The notes below the pieces were generated by a model. It was not told where the DNA came from. It saw only the letters and a list, made by a program, of their open reading frames with translations, and searched no databases. A stretch of DNA of 64,000 nt from Lachnospiraceae bacterium G11 (GTDB lineage: Bacteria; Bacillota; Clostridia; Lachnospirales; Lachnospiraceae), in assembly GCA_900103495.1 (NCBI GenBank), contig FMWZ01000011.1:1-64000 (forward strand), in the 5' to 3' direction. Shown piece after piece: positions 53,792 to 62,027 of the stretch (its first letter is position 1; the number at the start of each line of letters is the position of its first letter). A program made the translations under genes and the position numbers.

Positions 53792-54201
53792 TTAATTACA
53801 CCAACACCATCTCAGTAGAAGACTACCTGGAATTGCGCGCGGCTGTTGACTGGGCACCCCTTGTGAAGGACCAGGCTCAGTCAGGCATCGACAACTCCGC
53901 CTTCGTAGTCGCCTGCTCAGAAGACAATAAAATAGTAGGTTGCGCCCGGATGATTTGGGACAGAGGCTACATAGCTTACCTTGCCGACGTAATGGTCAAG
54001 CCTGAGTATCAGGGACGGGGTATCGGAAGAAAGCTTGTCAACGAATGTATAAGCTTCATCGACAGTCAGCTTAAAGAAGGCTGGAGAGTTAAAATAGAAA
54101 TGGTATCCGCGAAAGGCAAAGAAGGCTTCTACGAGAAACTTGGCTTTAAACTTCGTCCCAATGAAAACGAAGGCCATGGCATGAATCTTTGGAGACAATA
54201 A
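53788..54201 (+). CDS. GNAT family N-acetyltransferase
   Basis: A 137-residue GNAT. Motif A is LADVMVKPEYQGRGIGRKLV (~64-83) and the C-terminal YEKLGFKLRPNENEGHGM is standard. Substrate unknown. Coupled to the zinc-ribbon gene by ATGA and one base before the following gene. Confidence 0.88.
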   Translation: MINYTNTISVEDYLELRAAVDWAPLVKDQAQSGIDNSAFVVACSEDNKIVGCARMIWDRGYIAYLADVMVKPEYQGRGIGRKLVNECISFIDSQLKEGWRVKIEMVSAKGKEGFYEKLGFKLRPNENEGHGMNLWRQ

Positions 54202-54202
54202 T

Positions 54203-54730
54203 ATGATAATAATTATTACAGGAGCATCCCACATCGGGAAAACAGTACTTGCACAGCGAATTCTTGGCAAAAACCAATACCCCTACTTTTCCATCGATCA
54301 CTTGAAGATGGGACTCATTCGCAGCGGCAACACATCCCTTACACCTTGCGACGATGATGAACTGACAGATTATCTTTGGCCAATTGTAAGAGAGATGATT
54401 AAGACCGCAATCGAGAATAAACAGAATCTTGTTGTGGAAGGATGCTATATACCTTTCGATTGGAGAAAGAGCTTCACAGAAGAGTATCTTTCGGAAATTA
54501 AGTTTATCTGCCTCGCCATGACAGATAGGTATATAGACAATCACTTTGGTGATATAAAGAGCCACGCCTCAGACGTTGAATCAAGACTTGATGATTCATA
54601 TTGTACAGCCGATTGGCTTAAAACCGATAATAGAATGATTATTGAAGGATTTACCAAGGACGGTGAAAAGATTGTGCTTATAGAAGATGATTATGAAAGT
54701 ACAATCAACGAGGTACTGAAATCCATTTAA
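54203..54730 (+). CDS. P-loop kinase-like protein
   Basis: A 175-residue P-loop NTPase. Walker A is GASHIGKT (~7-14), followed by a DHLKMGL segment and a later NLVVEGCYIP region of the kind seen in AAA_33/nucleoside or phospholipid-type kinases (also 2-phosphoglycerate kinase-like). The phosphate acceptor cannot be named. One base after the GNAT gene. Confidence 0.72.
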   Translation: MIIIITGASHIGKTVLAQRILGKNQYPYFSIDHLKMGLIRSGNTSLTPCDDDELTDYLWPIVREMIKTAIENKQNLVVEGCYIPFDWRKSFTEEYLSEIKFICLAMTDRYIDNHFGDIKSHASDVESRLDDSYCTADWLKTDNRMIIEGFTKDGEKIVLIEDDYESTINEVLKSI

Positions 54731-54749
54731 ACGCATTAAGGATATTTAT

Positions 54750-55256
54750 ATGAGAAAGATAGTTATATCAATATTTGCTGCATTAATTCTTGCTTTCACT
54801 CTGTTAGGCTGCGGAGAAACCGAACCCTTAAACGTGAAAAAAGTGACCTGCGTCAGCTATGTTTTTGATCCAAGACGCATATATATGACAACTGTGTCAG
54901 ATGACCTTACAATCAAGTCCTATGAGATATATCCGGAATCAGATAACAATCCCGATCTCCTTGCGGGGGAACTTCCGCCGGAAAACGAATACGATCTGAA
55001 GGAAGATGTAATCTCCCAGGAAGCCTGGGACGAGTTTGTAAAGCTATTAAGTGAGAAGAAGTTTATGGACTTACCGGAAGACATCGAACTTGACGGAGTA
55101 TTTGATGGAGTAAGCAGATACATAAAAGTTGAAACAGATGAAGGATCCTACACGGTGGGAGGCTACTGTGCAGGAGACGGAAAAAGCAGAGCTCATAAGA
55201 GATTTAGCGATATTCTTAAAGGCATGGGGAGTTTAAGGGACTCGAAGAATGAATAA
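54750..55256 (+). CDS. lipoprotein of unknown function
   Basis: A 168-residue protein with signal peptide and lipobox LLGC (Cys at residue 21). The mature part has a SYEIYPESDNNPDLLAGELPPE region and a C-terminal half with several acidic strands. No family recognised. It overlaps the next gene by eight bases, so translation is probably coupled. Confidence 0.72.
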   Translation: MRKIVISIFAALILAFTLLGCGETEPLNVKKVTCVSYVFDPRRIYMTTVSDDLTIKSYEIYPESDNNPDLLAGELPPENEYDLKEDVISQEAWDEFVKLLSEKKFMDLPEDIELDGVFDGVSRYIKVETDEGSYTVGGYCAGDGKSRAHKRFSDILKGMGSLRDSKNE

Positions 55257-55890
55257 TACAAAAAGATATATAAAATGGTTGGTCATATGTTTGGCGGTTT
55301 TCATAGTAAGTGTTTTTGCTCATGAATGCGGACATGGACTTGCAAATGCTATTTCAGGGATACCTTGCAGCACAGGTTTTAATCGCGTAGGTGATATTTA
55401 TAAGTATCCTTCGGATGCAGGTTTTAGAGAGTTCTACAGTACTGCAGATTCTGTACTTTTAGACTTCGGTGTTCCATGTACAATTATATTGGCAATTATT
55501 GGAACGATCCTTTTTGCAAAATCCAATAATTCTAAATTACAGCACTTGGGTGCTGCACTTGCAATCGGTAATGGATTGCTAAGGGCCATTCCCTGCAGCA
55601 TGGTTTTGTTTACTCCCCTCGTCACCGGAAATATCCATGTGGAGGACGAGTATCAGACGGGGGAGCTATTGGTTAAGTCAACAGGCAGTAATATATGGCT
55701 GTACGTACCTGCTTTTGTTTCCTGGGCAATTACAGTTGCATGTCTTGTTCTTACAGTAAGAATATCTGAGAAGAAGAAAATTGAGCACAGGAAGATTTTT
55801 ACGTTAATATCCATTTTGGCTGTAATAGTGGGATTCGTTGTTACTTCGGTTTTGGATAATTATATTCGGATTAATTGGATGCCGTTTTAA
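55249..55890 (+). CDS. membrane protein with an M50-type HExxH motif
   Basis: A 213-residue protein with an HECGH motif at 25-29 inside the first TM helix, followed by three or four TM helices (~65-85, 95-115, 145-170, 180-200). Placement of HExxH within a TM resembles the M50 (site-2 protease/SpoIVFB) family, but the second conserved motif (NxxPxxxLDG) is not seen, so it could be a degenerate or divergent member. It overlaps the preceding lipoprotein by eight bases. Confidence 0.65.
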   Translation: MNNTKRYIKWLVICLAVFIVSVFAHECGHGLANAISGIPCSTGFNRVGDIYKYPSDAGFREFYSTADSVLLDFGVPCTIILAIIGTILFAKSNNSKLQHLGAALAIGNGLLRAIPCSMVLFTPLVTGNIHVEDEYQTGELLVKSTGSNIWLYVPAFVSWAITVACLVLTVRISEKKKIEHRKIFTLISILAVIVGFVVTSVLDNYIRINWMPF

Positions 55891-55912
55891 CGAGCTAGAG
55901 ATTGGAGTACTG

Positions 55913-56791
55913 ATGAATAAGAGAAGAATTTTGGCGCTGATGATTGTTTTGCTCATGGCTTCTGCAACCGGGTGTGGAAAGAGTGATATAAATAACGAGT
56001 CCGATGAGGAAAGCTCAGGTTCAGAAGCTTCAGTGGAAGTAGTGTCCGGTGTTTCCGCGGATTCGGCAGAAGAGGACAGCGCAAGCGTTTTGGATAGTTC
56101 AGAAGATTATTGGTCTAAGCTTTATAGTGAGGCAAAAGAATGCCCAAATGCTGCTAATTTTGTAGGAGAATGGTATGGAGGAGAGCACTCGTCTTATAGC
56201 GGGGAGATTACAATAACAGATCAGAGCGAGAAAGGATTTCACTTTTCGGGTTTCTTTTATTATTACCTTCACACAGGGGAGATGGAAGGAGACGCGCTTT
56301 TTGTAAAAGACAATGTTGCGGTCTACAAGTCTACCGAATCGGAAGATGAATATCTGAGCTTTGAAATGGACGGTGATACCATGCATGTCAAGCAGGAGGG
56401 ATTACTCGGCTTGGGGATGAACGTGTGGGCCGGCAGGGATTATACACGAGAGAAGAAAGCATTTATAAATGATGACATATTGAATAAAGCTTATACAGAG
56501 TCGCAATTATCTGAGATCAAAAAGCTTATTGGAGACGAGTTGTATGAGAATCACTTCAAGTTTGGAACGGAAATCGGGGCGGTCGGTTATAAGGATACCG
56601 AGACTAAATCCGGTGAGAAATGCAGATTTGTAGATTGCCTTGTTCCGACCTATGGTACGGAGTATACTGCTGTGCTTATGGATGACGGAAAGATATATTT
56701 GAAGCTTAAGGTCTATGGCACTTGCGACAAGCTATATACAAACGATTCCGCATATACCGGAGAAGATGTACCTGAAACGGTTAGTGAGTGA
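55913..56791 (+). CDS. lipoprotein of unknown function
   Basis: A 292-residue protein with signal peptide, lipobox SATGC (Cys ~21) and a Ser/Glu-rich linker (~25-60) that would extend it from the membrane. The central and C-terminal parts are strand-rich (GEWYGGEHSSYSGEITITD ...) with no family recognised. The start at 55913 has SD GGAG; an earlier start would lie inside the preceding gene. 22 bases after the M50-like gene. Confidence 0.72.
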   Translation: MNKRRILALMIVLLMASATGCGKSDINNESDEESSGSEASVEVVSGVSADSAEEDSASVLDSSEDYWSKLYSEAKECPNAANFVGEWYGGEHSSYSGEITITDQSEKGFHFSGFFYYYLHTGEMEGDALFVKDNVAVYKSTESEDEYLSFEMDGDTMHVKQEGLLGLGMNVWAGRDYTREKKAFINDDILNKAYTESQLSEIKKLIGDELYENHFKFGTEIGAVGYKDTETKSGEKCRFVDCLVPTYGTEYTAVLMDDGKIYLKLKVYGTCDKLYTNDSAYTGEDVPETVSE

Positions 56792-56803
56792 TGTTTCATA
56801 TCT

Positions 56804-56832
56804 TTGACCTTTTCCCATTTGCATCATATTAT
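56804..56832 (+). promoter_or_regulatory. sigma-A type promoter upstream of the small protein gene
   Basis: TTGACC (56804-56809), 17 bases, TATTAT (56827-56832), 46 bases before the ATG at 56879. Confidence 0.65.
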
Positions 56833-56878
56833 TAATTTATAGATGTTTTAAAGGTGTAAAACCGGAAGGAGAAAACAT

Positions 56879-57049
56879 ATGGAAACATGGTTTTATGAAG
56901 TAGTAAGCATAGATGGAGATTACGCGAACCTCCGCAGAACAGATATAGAGTCAAATGATTTGAAACTTGTGGCAAGAGCTTTACTTCCGCCCGAGATTGT
57001 GGAAGGCAGCAGACTTAAATACGAAATGATGCAGTACACCATGGAGTAA
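56879..57049 (+). CDS. small protein resembling DUF3006
   Basis: A 56-residue ORF with SD GGAAGGAG 8 bases before the ATG. It begins METWFYEVVSIDGDYANLRR and continues with ALLPPEIVEGSRLKYEM, like the short strand-rich DUF3006 proteins. Its stop (TAATG) overlaps the next possible start. It has a promoter of its own, so it looks like a real gene. The family call is tentative. Confidence 0.65.
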   Translation: METWFYEVVSIDGDYANLRRTDIESNDLKLVARALLPPEIVEGSRLKYEMMQYTME

Positions 57050-57054
57050 TGCAG

Positions 57055-57615
57055 ATGAAAATGAGGAAAAGTATTTCAATTGCCGCATTGTTAGCAGTAC
57101 TTATTCTTGCTGCGTGTTCAGAGTCAAAGGAGTCTCAAGTACCGAAGATTTATTCCCAGTTGATTTCAGAGCATTCTGAAGGACAAAGCTATGCATTTGT
57201 CGACCTTGGTCTAAGTGAGAAATGCCTTTTGATATCCCAGGAGGTATTTGAAGACAGTCCCGGAGTCAATGCAGCAGTAAGCGCAGAGGTTTATGGAGTG
57301 GATAAAACTGGCAAGGTTATTGATTTTGGGTATGTGCAAAGCGATGGCTCAGGTTATGTTCTTGCAGTAGAGTCCCCTTATCTTTACGTTAGCGGTGGAC
57401 ATCATATAGAAATGCTTCAGCCGAATGTTGAAACAGGAAAGCTTGATGTGTTTGAAGGAGCCAGAGTTGAATTCACTGAAACGACGGACATGTACTACTA
57501 TACCAAAGATAGCGTTGAGACTGAGGTTGATGATATATCGGGATTTGATGAATTATTTAACAGACGTTCAGACAAAGGACAGATAATTAACTTTTATGAT
57601 TTCGAAACAAATTGA
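57055..57615 (+). CDS. lipoprotein of unknown function
   Basis: A 186-residue protein with signal peptide and lipobox LAAC (Cys ~20). The mature part starts SESKESQVPKI and has a strand-rich domain. Start ATG at 57055 lies 8 bases after GGAG; ATG at 57049 is also possible but too close to the SD. It overlaps the following gene by 20 bases. Confidence 0.68.
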   Translation: MKMRKSISIAALLAVLILAACSESKESQVPKIYSQLISEHSEGQSYAFVDLGLSEKCLLISQEVFEDSPGVNAAVSAEVYGVDKTGKVIDFGYVQSDGSGYVLAVESPYLYVSGGHHIEMLQPNVETGKLDVFEGARVEFTETTDMYYYTKDSVETEVDDISGFDELFNRRSDKGQIINFYDFETN

Positions 57616-58387
57616 GAATATAAAAAATGAAGAAATATTAAGTATTGCATTAAAGCAATCTGCGGAAGATATGGGATGTAAAGCCGAAGACTTCCTTGCA
57701 AATAACAACGTGGTCGTTCCCTTTAAACTTGGAGCGAGTGCAAAGAAATACTACAAGCTTCCAATTGGCTGCAATTTCATTTCTTATGGAAATAACGTTG
57801 TTGCGGCAACCACAGATGAAGTAACAGATATTGTAAAAGAATATATAGAGAAATTTGAATTTTACCATTGCTTTGAGACCCCCAATATGTGTTGGCTGAA
57901 TGAGCGATTGGCTCCAATGGGTTATACAGTTTGTTTTATGGCAGAGTATTATCTTCCCGACATGAATAGACTTTCGGAGTTGCCATGCGAGTATGAACTT
58001 AGGGTATTGGAAAAAGGACAATATGAAGATTTGTATTTGCCGGAATGGGCAAACGCATTATGCAGTGACAGAAAGCAACTGGATGTTCTCGCCGTAGGCG
58101 CGTATGAAGGGGACAGGTTAATTGGATTGGCGGGATGCTCTGCTGACTCAGAAGAGATGTGGCAGATAGGTGTTGATGTTCTTTCGGAATACAGAAAGCA
58201 GGGAGTTGCTTCTGCCATTACTTCAAGGCTGGCTCTGGAAATATTAAAGAGGGGTAAGGTTCCCTTTTATTGTTCAGCATGGTCTAATATCCGTTCCGTC
58301 AGGAATGGAATAAGGAGTGGCCTTCTCCCGGCGTGGGTGGAAATGACGGTAAAACCCATTGAAGTAGTCCACGAAATGAATTTGTAA
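57596..58387 (+). CDS. GNAT family N-acetyltransferase with an extra N-terminal domain
   Basis: A 263-residue protein. The C-terminal half (~130-263) is a GNAT domain with motif A IGVDVLSEYRKQGVASAITSRL (~189-210); the N-terminal half (~1-120, MISKQIENIKNEEILSIALKQS...) is a second, degenerate GNAT-like region. Substrate unknown. It starts 20 bases inside the preceding gene in another frame. Confidence 0.82.
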   Translation: MISKQIENIKNEEILSIALKQSAEDMGCKAEDFLANNNVVVPFKLGASAKKYYKLPIGCNFISYGNNVVAATTDEVTDIVKEYIEKFEFYHCFETPNMCWLNERLAPMGYTVCFMAEYYLPDMNRLSELPCEYELRVLEKGQYEDLYLPEWANALCSDRKQLDVLAVGAYEGDRLIGLAGCSADSEEMWQIGVDVLSEYRKQGVASAITSRLALEILKRGKVPFYCSAWSNIRSVRNGIRSGLLPAWVEMTVKPIEVVHEMNL

Positions 58388-58407
58388 TGTAGAAATGGGA
58401 GAAAACC

Positions 58408-59061
58408 ATGAAAGATTTCGACGCGGTCGTTTTTGATATGGATGGAGTTATTTTTGACTCTGAACGTGCAGTAATGAATTGCTGGTTGAAACTGGCCGAC
58501 ATATATGGAATTAAGAATATAGAGAAGCCGTACCTCGCATGTACCGGAACCACCGTCCAGAAGACAAAGCAGATTATGTTGGAAGCATATGGAGAAGATT
58601 TTCCATATGATGAATATGCGAAAGAAGCCTCACGCATGTACCATGAGAAATATGACGGCGGCAGACTTCCAATGAAGAGCGGAGTAGTAGAGATTCTTGA
58701 TTTTCTTAAAAGCAACGGAAAAAAGATCGCCCTGGCCTCATCAACCAGAAGGCAGACGGTTATTAACCAGCTGAGAGATGCTAAGATTCTGGACTACTTT
58801 GACGAGGTAATTACCGGCGACATGGTGTCAAAAAGCAAACCTGAACCGGATATTTTCCTTCTGGCGTGCGAGAAGATAGGGGTAGAACCGAACCGAGCAT
58901 ATGCTATAGAAGACTCATACAATGGAATAAGAGCTGCCTATAGGGGTGGACTTAAGCCCATAATGGTTCCGGATCTTTTACCGGCAGATCAGGAGATGAG
59001 AGAAAAGGCTGAGGAAGTTATTGATAATTTAGACAATGTTGTTTTGTATTTGAGAAACTAG
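58408..59061 (+). CDS. HAD family hydrolase (beta-phosphoglucomutase-like)
   Basis: A 217-residue HAD. Motif I VVFDMDGVIFDSE (~7-19), motif II LASSTRR (~110-116), motif III SKSKPEPD and motif IV EDSYNGIRAA (~167-177) are all present. The cap (~20-85) is the C1 type seen in beta-phosphoglucomutase and phosphoglycolate phosphatases. The phosphate ester is unknown. It is the last gene of the block that begins at 52950. Confidence 0.9.
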   Translation: MKDFDAVVFDMDGVIFDSERAVMNCWLKLADIYGIKNIEKPYLACTGTTVQKTKQIMLEAYGEDFPYDEYAKEASRMYHEKYDGGRLPMKSGVVEILDFLKSNGKKIALASSTRRQTVINQLRDAKILDYFDEVITGDMVSKSKPEPDIFLLACEKIGVEPNRAYAIEDSYNGIRAAYRGGLKPIMVPDLLPADQEMREKAEEVIDNLDNVVLYLRN

Positions 59062-59222
59062 AATAAAGATATTATAAAAACCGAATGGTCGGCATCATCT
59101 GCCGACCATCTTTTTTTGCGCTGGTATGCAGTTTTAAGTTTCATGTCGCGTGTTCCGGTGTTGAAACCGTTTACGACTCGCCGTTTCTTGGCTTTAAGCT
59201 TTTTAAGGTTTTTCTCTACCAT
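59058..59222 (-). CDS. small basic protein of unknown function
   Basis: A 54-residue ORF with SD AAGGAAGG 8 bases before the ATG and a TTGACA-type promoter upstream. The N-terminal ~40 residues are very rich in Lys/Arg (VEKNLKKLKAKKRRVV, then TAYQRKKRW). It runs through the terminator of the HAD gene and ends on its last codons, which is odd. No family recognised. It could also be a non-coding RNA driven by the same promoter. Confidence 0.45.
   Translation of the reverse strand: MVEKNLKKLKAKKRRVVNGFNTGTRDMKLKTAYQRKKRWSADDADHSVFIISLF
59085..59117 (+). terminator. intrinsic terminator after the HAD gene
   Basis: ATGGTCGGCA and TGCCGACCAT form a perfect 10-bp stem with a 5-base loop, followed by CTTTTTTT. 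Confidence 0.9.
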
Positions 59223-59246
59223 AGCTTGTACCTTCCTTTCATAGTA

Positions 59247-59275
59247 ATAATCGTCGTTTTAGGTGTACATGTCAA
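59247..59275 (-). promoter_or_regulatory. promoter of the small minus-strand ORF
   Basis: Read on the minus strand: consensus TTGACA (59275-59270), 17 bases, GATTAT (59252-59247), 25 bases from the ATG. Confidence 0.6.
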
Positions 59276-59352
59276 GGGCAAATATCCTGCTCGTAAATCC
59301 ATCCGGACAGAGTTCGCTCATGTGGGCGGAGCAGATGGATTACAATTTCAGG

Positions 59353-59381
59353 TTGACGCAGTAGCATACTGCAAGTAATCT
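59353..59381 (+). promoter_or_regulatory. promoter with internal dyad, upstream of the aminotransferase gene
   Basis: TTGACG (59353-59358), 17 bases, TAATCT (59376-59381), 32 bases before the ATG. The spacer holds a perfect dyad GCAGTA-GCA-TACTGC (59358-59372) that could be a repressor site. Further upstream AATCCATC (59296-59303) and GATGGATT (59334-59341) form another 8-bp stem. Nothing else is seen in 59223-59413. Confidence 0.62.
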
Positions 59382-59413
59382 GTTTTTATGGACTGTAATA
59401 AAGGAGTAAAGCA

Positions 59414-60592
59414 ATGCCAGAACTTAGTAAACGAGTAGAGACATTCACCGATTCTGTAATCAGGAGAATGACTCGAATAAGCAATAAATATGGAGCTATT
59501 AATTTGTCCCAGGGCTTCCCGGATTTCGATCCGCCAAAGGAAATTACGGATGCGCTTGAGAAGGCGGCCCACCAGGGACCTCACCAGTACTCTATAACCT
59601 TTGGAGCCAAGAACTTCAGGGATGCCTTGGCAGCAAAAGCTTCCAAAACATTTAAGAGAGAAGTGGACCCCGAGACCGAGCTTTGCGTCACCTGCGGAAG
59701 CACAGAAGCCATGATGACGGCTATGATGACTATCTGTAACCCGGGAGATAAAGTTATGGTGTTCTCTCCGTTCTATGAGAACTATGGAGCGGATGCGATT
59801 TTGTCGGGAGCAGATCCGATTTACATTCCTCTGGTTCCACCTGAATATAACTTCGATATTAAACTTATAGAAGAGGGCTTCAAAAAAGGAGCTAAAGCAA
59901 TAATAATCTGTAACCCATCCAATCCCTGCGGAAAGGTGTTCACAAGAGATGAACTTACGGCAATTGGAAATCTGGCCATAACCTATGATGCCTTCGTAGT
60001 TACGGACGAGGTATACGAGCATATGGTTTATGCCCCCAATGCCCATACATCCATGGCATCACTCCCCGGAATGTTCGAGCATACCATCACCTGTAACTCT
60101 CTGTCCAAGACCTATTCCATTACGGGATGGAGACTGGGCTATATTTGCGGGCCTGCCAAGGTAATTGAGGCAGCAAGAAAGGTACATGACTTCCTGACTG
60201 TTGGGGCAGCAGCACCTCTTCAGGAGGCAGCGGTGGCGGGTCTTACCCTTCCGGAATCCTACTATGAAGACTTACTTAGAATCTATACCGAGAAGAGAGA
60301 TTTCTTCCTGGAAGGTCTGGATAGAATAGGGCTTAAGCACAACATACCTCAGGGCACATATTTCGTAATGATTGATATTGCGGAGTTCCTGGAGCTTCCA
60401 CAGTTTAAGGGATATTCAGACCTTGAATTTTGTGAGTGGATGATACAGAATATAGGAGTGGCTGCCGTTCCGGGCTCCAGTTTCTTCAGAGAGCCGGTGA
60501 ACAACCTGATTCGTCTTCATTTTGCAAGACAGCAGTCCACACTTGAGGAGGCTTTAAAGCGCCTTTCGAAAATGGCAGACTTGCTGCCTTAA
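59414..60592 (+). CDS. pyridoxal-phosphate aminotransferase (methionine/kynurenine aminotransferase type)
   Basis: A 392-residue fold-type I PLP enzyme. The PLP Lys is in CNSLSKTYSITGWRLGY (~229-245), with NPSNPCGKVF (~174-183) and the N-terminal GAINLSQGFPDF that is typical of the ybdL/kynurenine aminotransferase branch. Family members use methionine or aromatic amino acids and 2-oxoacids; the exact substrate is unknown. SD AAAGGAG. Confidence 0.88.
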   Translation: MPELSKRVETFTDSVIRRMTRISNKYGAINLSQGFPDFDPPKEITDALEKAAHQGPHQYSITFGAKNFRDALAAKASKTFKREVDPETELCVTCGSTEAMMTAMMTICNPGDKVMVFSPFYENYGADAILSGADPIYIPLVPPEYNFDIKLIEEGFKKGAKAIIICNPSNPCGKVFTRDELTAIGNLAITYDAFVVTDEVYEHMVYAPNAHTSMASLPGMFEHTITCNSLSKTYSITGWRLGYICGPAKVIEAARKVHDFLTVGAAAPLQEAAVAGLTLPESYYEDLLRIYTEKRDFFLEGLDRIGLKHNIPQGTYFVMIDIAEFLELPQFKGYSDLEFCEWMIQNIGVAAVPGSSFFREPVNNLIRLHFARQQSTLEEALKRLSKMADLLP

Positions 60593-60618
60593 ATCAGCAC
60601 CATTCAGGAGAATTATTA

Positions 60619-61977
60619 ATGGGAATAATTGAGTTATTGCTTCTTGCAATAGGTCTTTCCATGGATGCCTTTGCCGTATCAGTCTGCAAGGGTATTGAAA
60701 CAAAGAAGGCAACCGTCAGGCAAATACTGCTTTGCGGCATATGGTTCGGGTGTTTTCAGGGATTGATGCCCTTTATAGGATATGTCCTTGGAAGCAGGCT
60801 GGAGTTCATAATCAACAAGGTAGCCCCCTGGCTGGCCTTTATACTGCTGCTTATCATAGGAGTAAATATGATAAGAGAAGCCTTCTCTTCAGAGGAGGAG
60901 GAAACCAGGGCGGGATTCGATGTGAAATCCATGTTTATACTGGCAGTAGCCACATCCATAGATGCCCTTGCGGTTGGTATAACATTCGTGGCGGTTCCCG
61001 TTACTTTGATTAATGCGTCACCCTTTGTTAACACCGTAATTGCCTGCCTGATTATTGCGGCAACTACTTTTATTATTTCTTCCCTGGGAGTCCGAATAGG
61101 AAATGTATTCGGAACAAGATATAAATCCGGTGCGGAAGCAGCCGGAGGCTTCGTCCTTGTTTTTATCGGATTGAAGATACTTTTGGAGCATCTGGGAGTC
61201 TTGGAGTTTATGGACAACGGAGACGTGCTCTTTGAACTTCTGATTCCCTTCATTGGAACTGTTCTTGGCTCGGCTCTTGTGTTCATTATGGACAAGGAAT
61301 TAAAGGACGACTTCAAGAACATAATGACGGGAATGGCCGGGGGTATCATGATGGCATGCTCCATGTGGACCCTGCTTTATCCCTCTATTCTCAGGGGCAA
61401 AGTGCTAACAGCAGCCATTGGATTTATCATCGGTATAGGATTCCAGTATCTGCTTGATAAGGTTGTTCCCCACGCCCATGCATTTACCGGGGCAGAAGAG
61501 GGGCCGTCAAGCACTCTTAAGCACACATTCAGGGTAATGATGTCCGAAGTGATTCACCACGTTCCTGAGGGCATGGCCATCGGTGTTATGCTGGCCGGAG
61601 CACTTAACGGGGCAGATGAAGTTTCCATGACAGCCACCATTGCTCTTATTATCGGAATAGCAATTCAGAACATCCCTGAGGGCGCTCTTGTATCAGCACC
61701 TATCAGAGTAGAAGGTGAGGGTAAAAACAAAGCCTTTCTCATGGGTGTCATATCGGGAATTGTGGAACCCCTTCTTGGTATTGCCATGATAATCCTTGTA
61801 AGCGCCTTCCCCGGAATTCTTTTGTTTGTTATGGCTCTTACGGGAGGTGCAATAGCCTTCCTTGTTATAGAAGAACATATTCCCGCAATGCATACGGGAA
61901 GACATTCGGACAAGGGAACTCTTTCCTTCGCATTGTTCTTCTGCCTTATGATGATTCTTACATTCTTATCAAGATAG
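60619..61977 (+). CDS. fusion of MntP-type manganese exporter and ZIP-type metal transporter
   Basis: A 452-residue membrane protein with about 14 TM helices. Residues ~1-193 match MntP: GLSMDAFAVSV with D16 and SIDALAVG with D115, the paired metal-binding acids. Residues ~200-452 match the ZIP family: HHVPEG (313-318) and IQNIPEG (349-355) are the usual His/Glu metal motifs of TM4 and TM5. MntP exports Mn; most ZIP proteins import Zn, Fe or Mn. The frame is continuous across the junction (~193-205, LEFMDNGDVLFELL). The gene starts 26 bases after the aminotransferase. Confidence 0.88.
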   Translation: MGIIELLLLAIGLSMDAFAVSVCKGIETKKATVRQILLCGIWFGCFQGLMPFIGYVLGSRLEFIINKVAPWLAFILLLIIGVNMIREAFSSEEEETRAGFDVKSMFILAVATSIDALAVGITFVAVPVTLINASPFVNTVIACLIIAATTFIISSLGVRIGNVFGTRYKSGAEAAGGFVLVFIGLKILLEHLGVLEFMDNGDVLFELLIPFIGTVLGSALVFIMDKELKDDFKNIMTGMAGGIMMACSMWTLLYPSILRGKVLTAAIGFIIGIGFQYLLDKVVPHAHAFTGAEEGPSSTLKHTFRVMMSEVIHHVPEGMAIGVMLAGALNGADEVSMTATIALIIGIAIQNIPEGALVSAPIRVEGEGKNKAFLMGVISGIVEPLLGIAMIILVSAFPGILLFVMALTGGAIAFLVIEEHIPAMHTGRHSDKGTLSFALFFCLMMILTFLSR

Positions 61978-61985
61978 AAACATAC

Positions 61986-62018
61986 AAAGAACCGCGGGTC
62001 AAACACCCGCGGTTCTTT
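61986..62018. terminator. bidirectional intrinsic terminator
   Basis: AAAGAACCGCGGGT and ACCCGCGGTTCTTT form a perfect 14-bp stem with a 5-base loop. It is flanked by convergent genes and can serve both strands. Confidence 0.92.
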
Positions 62019-62027
62019 AATTCCGGA

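Noticed and set aside
59085-59378. ORF on the plus strand starting in the HAD terminator
   Set aside because: It starts in the terminator stem, has no SD, and does not resemble any protein.
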